From Marinomonas phaeophyticola (GTDB lineage: Bacteria > Pseudomonadota > Gammaproteobacteria > Pseudomonadales > Marinomonadaceae), in contig NZ_JAPUBN010000016.1 of assembly GCF_026966905.1 (NCBI RefSeq), forward strand, positions 62,001 through 126,000: a stretch of 64,000 bases of DNA, written 5' to 3'. The notes under the pieces were generated by a model, which made no database searches, was not told where the DNA came from, and worked only from the letters and a program-made list of their open reading frames with translations. Below, in pieces: positions 9,296-15,959 of the stretch. The position numbers and the translations under genes are program-made. Position 1 is the stretch's first letter. Each line of letters starts with the position of its first letter.

Positions 9296-10354
9296 TTACT
9301 CTAATGGGAGCGACAACTGCATTGAATCGTTGGATGTTAACCTATAACCTAATCCAAGTAAGCGCACGGGTCGATTCTGGCGAGAAATAGCTTCTTTCAT
9401 TAACATAATAAAAAACGTGTACTCTTGCCCTTTTTGATAGGCTTTCTCAACCGTTGTTTGCTGAAAGTTATCAAACTTCACCTTCACATAAAATTTACTA
9501 GGATTGAGCGTAGATTTTTTATTCTCCATTCGGCGCCTTAATTCTTCCATCAATTTAGGAACTTGCATTAAACACGCTTCGGTAGAAGCTAAATCCTTCT
9601 CATAGGTATGTTCAATAGAAAAGCTTTTTCGAATGCGATTCACTTGCACCTCTCGTTCATCAATACCCAATGCCAACTGCGATAAACGATGAGCAAAGCG
9701 TCCAAACTGCTGCGATAATATAGTAAAATCCAATTGCTGTAAGTCACCACAGGTTACCACTCCTAACTTATTCAACTTTTCTTGACCTACCTTACCAATT
9801 CCCCAAATCCTTTTTATGGGTATGGTTTTAACAAATTCAGCTTGATTCGAAGGAACAACAACAAATAAACCGTTCGGTTTATTCCAGTCACTGGCTACCT
9901 TAGCCAAAAATTTATTCGCTGCGATGCCAGCGGATACGGTAATTCCTGTGGACGCTTCAATCTTCTGACGAATTTCTTCTGCCATTAAGGTCGCACTGCC
10001 TCTACATAGAGAGATATCTGTGACGTCTAAGTAAGCTTCATCAAGGGAAAGTGGTTCAATAATAGACGTATACTCAGAAAATATTTGCCGCATTTTCTGA
10101 GAGACATCACGGTACTTTTGCATATTCCCTGGAATAATGGTGAGATGGGGACATTGTCGAACAGCTTGCGCCGATGACATCGCTGAACGAACACCATATT
10201 CACGGGCGACATAATTGGCAGTGGAAATAACCCCTCGAGAATTTGCCGCACCTCCAATCGCTAAAGGAATATCACGTAGCTTTGGATTGTCTCTCATTTC
10301 TACTGCCGCAAAAAAACAATCCGCATCAATATGAATGATTTTTCTCTGGGACAT
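9296..10354 (-). CDS. dinB: DNA polymerase IV
   Basis: A 352-residue Y-family translesion polymerase, nearly the same length as E. coli Pol IV. Catalytic acids are visible: the Asp in HIDADCFFAAVEMR (about residue 8) and Asp-Glu in PLSLDEAYLDV (about 103). The thumb and helix-hairpin-helix region (IWGIGKVGQEKLNKLGV) and the little-finger domain follow, and the C-terminus is SNDSMQLSLPLE, matching a beta-clamp-binding QLxLPL/F-type motif (QLSLPL). A near-perfect LexA box lies 44 bases upstream of the start, so the gene is expected to be SOS-induced. Confidence 0.95.
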   Translation of the reverse strand: MSQRKIIHIDADCFFAAVEMRDNPKLRDIPLAIGGAANSRGVISTANYVAREYGVRSAMSSAQAVRQCPHLTIIPGNMQKYRDVSQKMRQIFSEYTSIIEPLSLDEAYLDVTDISLCRGSATLMAEEIRQKIEASTGITVSAGIAANKFLAKVASDWNKPNGLFVVVPSNQAEFVKTIPIKRIWGIGKVGQEKLNKLGVVTCGDLQQLDFTILSQQFGRFAHRLSQLALGIDEREVQVNRIRKSFSIEHTYEKDLASTEACLMQVPKLMEELRRRMENKKSTLNPSKFYVKVKFDNFQQTTVEKAYQKGQEYTFFIMLMKEAISRQNRPVRLLGLGYRLTSNDSMQLSLPLE

Positions 10355-10397
10355 AGGTCACAACAAAAAAGATAAAAAAACAAAAATACCACAAACA

Positions 10398-10413
10398 CTG
10401 TATATAAAAACAG
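10398..10413. promoter_or_regulatory. LexA (SOS) box upstream of dinB
   Basis: CTGTATATAAAAACAG matches the gammaproteobacterial LexA consensus CTGT-N8-ACAG exactly in both half-sites. It lies 44 bases before the dinB start, in the gap shared with the divergent lipoprotein gene at 10551, so it could affect both; dinB is the known SOS gene. Confidence 0.85.
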
Positions 10414-10550
10414 CTTTTTGATCACCAGAAATAATTGACGGCAAGAATCGTTAATATTTTCAGCCAATTTTACCAACGACAAAATTATTCTTTAAGATAT
10501 GTTATAAAGAGCCGTAAACTAATTACTAAAGGTCAATAAAATAGGACAGA

Positions 10551-10757
10551 ATGAATATGAATTATATACTCCCCCTATTCCTTATTTTATTAATAGGCTC
10601 TCTCTCTGGGTGCAGTTACTCTTATCACAAAACATCAAGTGCAGAAGAGATTGCTAGACCAAGTAATCCGCTACAAATTTCCAAGAAGGATGATGCAACA
10701 GAACAAAGCAAACAACAAAAGGCTCCGCGGAAAATTATTATTTACCGAGTTCATTAA
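10551..10757 (+). CDS. Small lipoprotein upstream of flgP
   Basis: A 68-residue protein with a signal sequence ending in the lipobox LSGC (Cys about residue 21), followed by a short polar, Lys/Gln-rich tail ending KIIIYRVH. It should be a lipid-anchored periplasmic or outer-membrane protein of about 47 mature residues. I do not recognise it. AGGA lies four bases before the first ATG and ten before the second (10557), so the exact start is open. It precedes flgP on the same strand by about 70 bases, which suggests a link with the flagellar basal body, inferred from position alone. Confidence 0.6.
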   Translation: MNMNYILPLFLILLIGSLSGCSYSYHKTSSAEEIARPSNPLQISKKDDATEQSKQQKAPRKIIIYRVH

Positions 10758-10830
10758 TTAAGATCATGTTAATAAAATGCCACCATCGATTACACGTGGT
10801 ACGATTAAGAAAAGATTAGGAGACATTGCA

Positions 10831-11445
10831 ATGCGCTTTCTGAAACCCATGTACTTTTTATGTTTTGCCAGTTTATTTTTAACGGCATGTAATGCGATTC
10901 AAAATGCTAATAAATGTACAAGTATTGCGCCTTGTAATGGCAATACTGTGAATAACTCGTTAGCTGAAAATAGCGCTAATAGCAGCCCATTTGAGATTGT
11001 TGATGTTATTCCCAGAGAGCCTATTATCATCAATGCTACTGGATATTCAGCGCCAATAAGCAACAAAAAATTCTCTAAGTCACAAGCTAAACTATTATCC
11101 TTACGAGGATCAAAGCTAGATGCTTACCGCAACCTATCAGAACGTGTTTATGGTTTAAAGATCAATGGCACTTCTACACTGAGTAACATGATGACTCAAA
11201 ATGATGAACTACGAACCTTTGTAGATGCCTATCTTGTAGGCGCAAAAGTCATCTCCCAAAGGGAGTTAGACGATGGCAGCTTTGAAACGGTCGTTGAAAT
11301 GGCCCTACAAGAAAACTTTCGTCGATGCGCTGGCTCACCAGAAAGTATAAAATCCAACCCAGCCTGCCAAATTAGACCGTCATATCAAAATGTAGGATCA
11401 CAAAAAGCACAAAATCAAACTAATAATTTTTATTCAGTCGAATAA
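10831..11445 (+). CDS. flgP: FlgP-type flagellar assembly lipoprotein (LPP20 family)
   Basis: A 204-residue lipoprotein with lipobox LTAC (Cys about 18), a low-complexity linker, and an LPP20/FlgP domain (about 60-180) with ATGYSAPISN near its start, KLLSLRGSKLDAYRNLSERVYG, and the conserved VDAYLVGAKVISQRELDDGSFE. In Vibrio, FlgP with FlgO and FlgT forms outer rings around the sheathed or polar flagellar motor. ATG 10831 is chosen because AGGAG lies about seven bases upstream; an earlier in-frame ATG at 10777 would bury the lipoprotein signal. Its stop overlaps the first base of flgT, so the two are translationally coupled. Confidence 0.85.
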   Translation: MRFLKPMYFLCFASLFLTACNAIQNANKCTSIAPCNGNTVNNSLAENSANSSPFEIVDVIPREPIIINATGYSAPISNKKFSKSQAKLLSLRGSKLDAYRNLSERVYGLKINGTSTLSNMMTQNDELRTFVDAYLVGAKVISQRELDDGSFETVVEMALQENFRRCAGSPESIKSNPACQIRPSYQNVGSQKAQNQTNNFYSVE

Positions 11446-12659
11446 TGAATATGCGATTAAAACAGATTAGCCTCAGCCTTTTGAGCGCCTTAATATTGAG
11501 TTTCCCTTTAGCATTAAGTGCAGCCAGTATTGAGGCATCCGGCCAAGCTATTATTTACAATAGCGACATTGAAGATGCACGTTACCGAGCAACGGAACAG
11601 GCCATAAAACAGGCCGTATTACAATCTAGTGCGTTATTGATGTCGCACGATAAGCTAGATAATGGACAACTAAGCTCTTCGATGCACCTGCAAGCTTCTG
11701 GATACGCTGAATCGACAAAAATACTCTCTGAAGTCATTAGCGATAATATTCTAAAAGTACGTATCTCTACCGATATTACGGATGAGATGCAATGTAGAAA
11801 TGGCGCCACAAACCTCTACAAAAAATCAGTGGGTATTACAGGCTTCGCTCTACAAACACCACAGCAGGCTAGTTTAGGGGCATTACATAACATCCCCAGA
11901 GCCTTCCCTAAAAGTTTAACAAACGAAATCAACAGACAAGGCTATCTACACGCCCTAGCCGCCACCAATATTCGCATTTACCCCGATCTAATCAATGCAC
12001 CGACGTCGACAAATGTGGATGGATCCTTAACCGATGTGGCTAGAATAGGGGAAGATCTAGGTGTTCAATATGTTATCAGTGGCGTCATACGAGACATAGA
12101 TGAAGTTAATCCTAAACATCCAGATGAAGATACCCCTCTTAACTCTCTTTTAAAATGGGCGAATAAAGAAACCAATGAACGTAATATGATGCTTGATATC
12201 TATATATACGATGGTTTTAGCGGGGCACTGTTGTTTGAAGAGAGTTATCAAGAATCTGGAGACTGGACACCTGATCGAAATAAAAAAATGGGGTTTGGTT
12301 CATCCGCATTCTGGAAAACCAGTTATGGCCACATTGTTCAACAAGTTTTATGGCAAATCTCCTTAGACGCCAGCGAGAAACTACGTTGCCAACCTTTTGT
12401 AGCCAACATTTTTAGAACAGAAGGCAACAAAATACATATTAATGCTGGATCTTTATCTGGAATAAAAAAAGGGGATAAGTTTAATGTATATCGCCGGTAT
12501 GAAATTTTCGATCAATTACAAAATGCACAAACACAGCTCAATAATGCCAATATCAATGTTACTATTACCCAAGTTCAGCCTAACTTTGCTATTGGCGAAC
12601 TCGCTGTTGATGCAAGAATTTTAAATGTACAACAACAAGATGTTGTTATCGCTTGGTAA
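11445..12659 (+). CDS. flgT: Flagellar H-ring protein FlgT
   Basis: A 404-residue periplasmic protein with a signal peptide (about 1-27, ending LSAAS). The three FlgT domains are visible: N (ASGQAIIYNSDIEDARYRATEQAIKQAVLQ, about 31-60, to about 120), M (ALHNIPRAFPKSLTNEI through GVQYVISGVIRDIDEV, about 145-225, then DIYIYDGFSGALLFEE) and C (INAGSLSGIKKGDKFNVYRR through GELAVDARILNVQQQDVVIAW). In Vibrio, FlgT forms the H ring around the L and P rings and is needed for motor assembly. It follows flgP with a one-base overlap. No other flagellar genes are in the window. Confidence 0.9.
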   Translation: MNMRLKQISLSLLSALILSFPLALSAASIEASGQAIIYNSDIEDARYRATEQAIKQAVLQSSALLMSHDKLDNGQLSSSMHLQASGYAESTKILSEVISDNILKVRISTDITDEMQCRNGATNLYKKSVGITGFALQTPQQASLGALHNIPRAFPKSLTNEINRQGYLHALAATNIRIYPDLINAPTSTNVDGSLTDVARIGEDLGVQYVISGVIRDIDEVNPKHPDEDTPLNSLLKWANKETNERNMMLDIYIYDGFSGALLFEESYQESGDWTPDRNKKMGFGSSAFWKTSYGHIVQQVLWQISLDASEKLRCQPFVANIFRTEGNKIHINAGSLSGIKKGDKFNVYRRYEIFDQLQNAQTQLNNANINVTITQVQPNFAIGELAVDARILNVQQQDVVIAW

Positions 12660-12702
12660 ATCACTACAATCAACAAAATACTTTTTTTAACAAGGACATC
12701 AC

Positions 12703-12933
12703 ATGAACAACGAATTGCTACACCACTTAGAACAACGTATTAATCAAGCTGTTGAAGAAATTAATGCTCTAAGAGGAAAAATTTCTGACCTAGAAATGAA
12801 AAACTACGAATTAAGCGAAGAAAAAACTGAGCTAGAAGCTAAATTCTCTCAGCAAGAAGAACAACAAGCTAATTGGGAAAATTCACTAAACGGTATGCTT
12901 TCTCGCTTAAACCAGTTGGATAAGCATCAATGA
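12703..12933 (+). CDS. zapB: ZapB-like coiled-coil cell-division protein
   Basis: A 76-residue protein that is one continuous coiled coil, with heptads of Leu/Ile/Val and charged residues from residue 5 to about 70. It lines up well with E. coli ZapB, including LEQRINQAVEEINALRGKI at the start, QQANWENSLNGMLSRL at the end and similar overall length. ZapB is a cytoplasmic Z-ring-associated protein acting through ZapA. An AAGGA ribosome site (AACAAGGACATCACATG) supports the start. Its last codons overlap the next gene by four bases (ATGA), so the two are coupled. Confidence 0.75.
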   Translation: MNNELLHHLEQRINQAVEEINALRGKISDLEMKNYELSEEKTELEAKFSQQEEQQANWENSLNGMLSRLNQLDKHQ

Positions 12934-13394
12934 AATATGCTGTCGCCGCTGCATTGATGCTAACAACATTAAGTGCCAATGCAGCTGGCACTTGGTCAAC
13001 TTTACTAAATTATGACCACATTTTTAGTCAGCCGTCCACAGCGACAAGCAATACCGCATCTATCATTTCTGGCTCTATGGAATACGCCTTCCCAAGAAGC
13101 TTAGCTTTTTATGGGGGAGCGTCTTTTTTCCTACAAGACAGTTTTGAAAGTACGCTCAATATTGGCGCTCGCTTTTACAGTGCAGACCCTATTCTCAATA
13201 TGGGAAATATTCCTGTGTGGAGCTTTATTGGCTTAGGTAATTATTTTGTCGATGATAATGCTTATTACCCTGAAATAGGGCTTCGCATTGGTGTCAACCA
13301 ACTGTCTCGAGTTGATGTTAGCTTGAAAGTTTTAAACAGTAGTAACACCGCATACGACAATCATGCCGCCGTTGGTATTGGTTTTGCATTTTAA
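12930..13394 (+). CDS. Small outer-membrane beta-barrel protein
   Basis: A 154-residue protein with a signal peptide (about 1-18, cleavage after ANA) and alternating hydrophobic/aromatic beta strands separated by short polar turns, ending in the aromatic HAAVGIGFAF expected of an outer-membrane protein C-terminus. Such a size gives an eight-strand barrel. It resembles YfaZ/OmpW-like small barrels only in general layout, and I cannot name it. It overlaps zapB by four bases. The coupling of a cytoplasmic division protein with an outer-membrane barrel is unusual and may just reflect operon packing. Confidence 0.7.
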   Translation: MKYAVAAALMLTTLSANAAGTWSTLLNYDHIFSQPSTATSNTASIISGSMEYAFPRSLAFYGGASFFLQDSFESTLNIGARFYSADPILNMGNIPVWSFIGLGNYFVDDNAYYPEIGLRIGVNQLSRVDVSLKVLNSSNTAYDNHAAVGIGFAF

Positions 13395-13484
13395 TATGGG
13401 AATTCACTAAGCACCTCTCTCTGTTTATTATTTTATTTAACAGTAAGGGGGCTTTATATCCCCTTTACAGCTCAATATTATTGC

Positions 13485-13510
13485 TGTGTAAAGCACTAGC
13501 ACTTTACACA
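13485..13510. repeat. Perfect 9-bp inverted repeat before the ProQ-domain gene
   Basis: TGTGTAAAG (13485-13493) and CTTTACACA (13502-13510) are perfect inverted copies with an eight-base spacer, ending four bases before the ATG at 13515. There is no following T-run, so it is not a normal terminator. It may be an operator or a 5'-leader hairpin controlling the gene at 13539. A second hairpin, AAGGGG/CCCCTT at about 13444-13466, lies just upstream. Confidence 0.6.
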
Positions 13511-13538
13511 ACATATGAAGCGATTAGGTTTTGTTTTT

Positions 13539-14480
13539 ATGGATCAACTTATTCAGCAACTTCAGTATAAAGTTGCATCTCTACTCCAAGAGCTCGATGA
13601 CGCTCATGCAGAAATAGCCAGGTTAAAAAATGCGGCTTCTGCTACAGATAGCGAAAATACAACATCTCCCTACGATTTATTAAGCCAAATGAGTAACTTA
13701 ACGCCTAATGATCAATTGCAGCTCTATATTGAAGATTCCCTTGATTCTGACTCATCCGCTTCGATTCAAACAACCAACATAAATGGAGACTTTGAAAACC
13801 AACTTAGCTTTGATCTACCTCCAGAAACGGGATCATTGGGCTCAATACTAGACACTACAGAGCCAACTCTATCCATCCAAAATAATGCATATGCTACTGA
13901 GAACCAAGTGACTTTAAAAGATTCATCAAACAACGAAGAACAAGTAACAGAGAACACAATCATTAATAAATCAAAAGAAAATGATATTCCGGAAGTTGAA
14001 GAGACCTCTACAACCCTAGAAACTGAAAGCAGCGACACGTCTGAAAGTCAGCAATTAGCGAAAAAACGTAAAAAGAATAAACAGAACAACATTAAGTTAA
14101 TTCAGTTACTAGAAAAGAAATACCCTAAAGCCTTTAATTGGAACAACCCATCTCCTCTGAAGATAGGTATAGACAAAGAAATGCAGATCGATGATGAATT
14201 GACTGAAAGCAAATTAAAACGCGCCTTAGCCGCGTATACGCGATCTGACAGATATAAGAAAAGCCTTACTAAGCAGAAACTGCGCATCGACTTAAATGGC
14301 AAGCCGATATTGCCTAAAAAAGCAGCCCATAAGCCATCTAAAGAAAAAGCAACAGATGCAATAAAGAAAGAGCCTCGCCAAACTGAGCCGAAACAAGAAG
14401 CACCAAAGGATGATGGCTTATCAAATGAAGAAAGAATGAAGAAAAAATTAGCAATGTTACTTTCGAAAAATAAACACTGA
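13539..14480 (+). CDS. ProQ/FinO-domain RNA-binding protein with long acidic N-terminal region
   Basis: A 313-residue protein. The N-terminus (about 1-33) is a short coiled coil, QLIQQLQYKVASLLQELDD. Residues about 35-170 are acidic, Ser/Thr/Glu-rich and probably disordered. Residues about 180-265 form a ProQ/FinO domain: KLIQLLEKKYPKAFNW, SPLKIGIDKEM, KLKRALAAYTRSDRYKKSL and LRIDLNGKP match E. coli ProQ landmarks. A basic Lys/Pro-rich linker and a final helix (ERMKKKLAMLL) follow. ProQ proteins are RNA chaperones that bind structured 3' ends and small RNAs. ATG 13539 (AGG ten bases upstream) is preferred over ATG 13515, which lacks a site. The domain order (domain at the C-terminal half) is reversed relative to E. 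coli ProQ. Confidence 0.8.
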   Translation: MDQLIQQLQYKVASLLQELDDAHAEIARLKNAASATDSENTTSPYDLLSQMSNLTPNDQLQLYIEDSLDSDSSASIQTTNINGDFENQLSFDLPPETGSLGSILDTTEPTLSIQNNAYATENQVTLKDSSNNEEQVTENTIINKSKENDIPEVEETSTTLETESSDTSESQQLAKKRKKNKQNNIKLIQLLEKKYPKAFNWNNPSPLKIGIDKEMQIDDELTESKLKRALAAYTRSDRYKKSLTKQKLRIDLNGKPILPKKAAHKPSKEKATDAIKKEPRQTEPKQEAPKDDGLSNEERMKKKLAMLLSKNKH

Positions 14481-14496
14481 TTTTTCAAAAAAACTA

Positions 14497-14525
14497 TTTA
14501 CAAAGCGCAATGGCATAGATAATAT
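14497..14525 (+). promoter_or_regulatory. Sigma-70 promoter of tRNA-Tyr
   Basis: TTTACA (14497-14502), a 17-base spacer and TAATAT (14520-14525) form a strong promoter, followed by a GC-rich discriminator (GCCGCGC) of the kind linked to stringent control of stable RNA genes. Transcription would begin near 14533, just before the tRNA. Confidence 0.8.
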
Positions 14526-14540
14526 ATGCCGCGCTGCTGT

Positions 14541-14624
<84 letters not shown>

Positions 14625-14930
14625 CTTCAGCATCTTCTGATATATCTCTTACTTTAGTCTCAAAAATAAACAGATTAACTTCAATACAAATAAGTGACGT
14701 TTTCTTTTATTTCTTTTGCTAACAACCTATCGAAACACTCACCCCACGCTATCAAACAGATAATCGCTCAACAACACCTCGAATAAACATCTCACTATCA
14801 ACTCCGATAACAGCACAGACCCACCTCTCCAGTAATTAAAAACTCAACACCAACACAGCCCCAAAAAAGAAACCACAACAATCACACAGAATCCACCCTC
14901 AGGCACTCTAGACTCAAAGAATTAGCGATT
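14625..14930 (+). other. C-rich, G-poor non-coding stretch after tRNA-Tyr (possible rut region)
   Basis: No gene is seen. On the plus strand the segment is strikingly poor in G: in 14761-14880 I count 42 C and 8 G. Such unstructured C-over-G RNA is the property of Rho-utilisation sites, and there is no intrinsic terminator after tRNA-Tyr, so Rho-dependent termination is a reasonable reading. In E. coli the tyrT tRNA-Tyr operon also ends at a Rho-dependent site. This is inference from composition. Confidence 0.4.
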
Positions 14931-15051
14931 AGCGATTAGCGATTAGCGATTAGCGATTAGCGATTAGCGATTAGCGATTAGCGATTAGCGATTAGCGATT
15001 AGCGATTAGCGATTAGCGATTAGCGATTAGCGATTAGCGATTAGCGATTAG
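14931..15051. repeat. Heptanucleotide tandem repeat, about 17 copies of GATTAGC
   Basis: The 121 bases are perfect head-to-tail copies of GATTAGC (17.3 units) with no sequence variation. As the unit length is not a multiple of three and contains TAG (plus) and TAA (minus), every one of the six frames is stopped, so the array is non-coding. It is bordered on both sides by a TCAAAGAA-like sequence. It lies between the ends of two convergent tRNA transcription units. Confidence 0.98.
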
Positions 15052-15124
15052 AATCAAAGAAGCAACAAAAAAGAAATTCAATGCAGAATTAAATCTAGAA
15101 AAGAAAACAAGGAGAGTATGAGAA

Positions 15125-15200
15125 TGGTGGGTCGTACTGGATTCGAACCAGTGACCAATTGATTAAAAGTCAACTGCTCTACCAACTGAGCTAACGACCC
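15125..15200 (-). tRNA. tRNA-Lys (TTT), last gene of the array
   Basis: A 76-base tRNA: acceptor GGGTCGT/ACGACCC, anticodon loop CTTTTAA with anticodon TTT, T loop TTCGAAT, encoded CCA. It is identical to the second copy at 15417-15492. It is the last gene in the direction of transcription; no hairpin terminator follows, only a T-rich stretch and the heptamer repeat. Confidence 0.97.
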
Positions 15201-15222
15201 GCTCATATACTAAAAATTACAA

Positions 15223-15299
15223 TGGTCGGAGTAGAGAGATTCGAACTCCCGACATCCTGCTCCCAAAGCAGGCGCGCTACCAGACTGCGCTATACTCCG
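15223..15299 (-). tRNA. tRNA-Pro (TGG)
   Basis: A 77-base tRNA: acceptor CGGAGTA/TACTCCG, anticodon loop CTTTGGG with anticodon TGG, encoded CCA. It is identical to the copy at 15615-15691 and separated by only one base from the tRNA-Asn upstream. Confidence 0.97.
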
Positions 15300-15300
15300 A

Positions 15301-15376
15301 TGGCTCCTCGAACTGGACTCGAACCAGTGACCCAATGATTAACAGTCATTTGCTCTACCAACTGAGCTATCGAGGA
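15301..15376 (-). tRNA. tRNA-Asn (GTT)
   Basis: A 76-base tRNA: acceptor TCCTCGA/TCGAGGA, anticodon loop CTGTTAA with anticodon GTT, T loop TTCGAGT, encoded CCA. It is identical to the copy at 15693-15768. Confidence 0.97.
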
Positions 15377-15416
15377 ATCAAGAATTTCTAGCAAGAAATT
15401 GTCATGAAAAGTATAG

Positions 15417-15492
15417 TGGTGGGTCGTACTGGATTCGAACCAGTGACCAATTGATTAAAAGTCAACTGCTCTACCAACTGAGCTAACGACCC
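15417..15492 (-). tRNA. tRNA-Lys (TTT), second copy
   Basis: Same 76-base sequence as the gene at 15125-15200, anticodon TTT, encoded CCA. It lies between tRNA-His and the second Asn-Pro pair in transcription order. Confidence 0.97.
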
Positions 15493-15513
15493 AACTATAA
15501 TATTCATCAGTAA

Positions 15514-15590
15514 TGGGGTGGACGATGGGGCTTGAACCCACGACCGCCGGAATCACAATCCGGAGCTCTACCAACTGAGCTACGCCCACC
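15514..15590 (-). tRNA. tRNA-His (GTG)
   Basis: A 77-base tRNA with anticodon GTG in the loop TTGTGAT. The extra 5' G (G-1) is encoded and pairs with C73, the identity element of tRNA-His, followed by CCA. It is the only gene of the array without a duplicate, inserted between the Pro and Lys of one copy of the repeated unit. Confidence 0.96.
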
Positions 15591-15614
15591 ATTACTAGGT
15601 GGTGATAAAATTAG

Positions 15615-15691
15615 TGGTCGGAGTAGAGAGATTCGAACTCCCGACATCCTGCTCCCAAAGCAGGCGCGCTACCAGACTGCGCTATACTCCG
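15615..15691 (-). tRNA. tRNA-Pro (TGG), second copy
   Basis: Identical to the 77-base tRNA-Pro at 15223-15299, with the same one-base spacing to tRNA-Asn. Confidence 0.97.
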
Positions 15692-15692
15692 A

Positions 15693-15768
15693 TGGCTCCT
15701 CGAACTGGACTCGAACCAGTGACCCAATGATTAACAGTCATTTGCTCTACCAACTGAGCTATCGAGGA
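15693..15768 (-). tRNA. tRNA-Asn (GTT), second copy
   Basis: Identical to the 76-base tRNA-Asn at 15301-15376. It is the second gene of the array in transcription order. Confidence 0.97.
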
Positions 15769-15806
15769 ATTACTAATTTTTTGCCGCAACACACTTTTAG
15801 TTAAAG

Positions 15807-15897
15807 TGGCGGAGGAGGAGAGATTCGAACTCTCGGTAGGCTATTAACCTACGCCAGTTTTCAAGACTGGTGCATTAAACCGCTCTGCCACCCCTCC
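15807..15897 (-). tRNA. tRNA-Ser (TGA), first gene of the array
   Basis: A 91-base class II tRNA: acceptor GGAGGGG/CTCCTCC, anticodon loop CTTGAAA with anticodon TGA, long variable arm, T loop TTCGAAT, encoded CCA. It heads the array Ser-Asn-Pro-His-Lys-Asn-Pro-Lys, just after the promoter at 15914-15941. Confidence 0.97.
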
Positions 15898-15913
15898 GTT
15901 GCGAGCGAGGTGT

Positions 15914-15941
15914 ATATTACTGATTTCAAAATTCAGTGCAA
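15914..15941 (-). promoter_or_regulatory. Sigma-70 promoter of the tRNA array
   Basis: On the minus strand TTGCAC (15941-15936), a 16-base spacer and TAATAT (15919-15914) precede a GC-rich discriminator region (CTCGCTCGC). It is placed to start transcription a few bases before tRNA-Ser. Confidence 0.75.
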
Positions 15942-15959
15942 CCACTTTTTGCATTTTTT

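Noticed and set aside
14931-15051. The heptamer array as a CRISPR array
   Set aside because: Units are 7 bases with no spacers and there are no cas genes.
15532-15804. A 90-codon ORF on the plus strand across tRNA-His, tRNA-Pro and tRNA-Asn
   Set aside because: It is the complement of tRNA genes; such ORFs are frequent false annotations and have no ribosome site.
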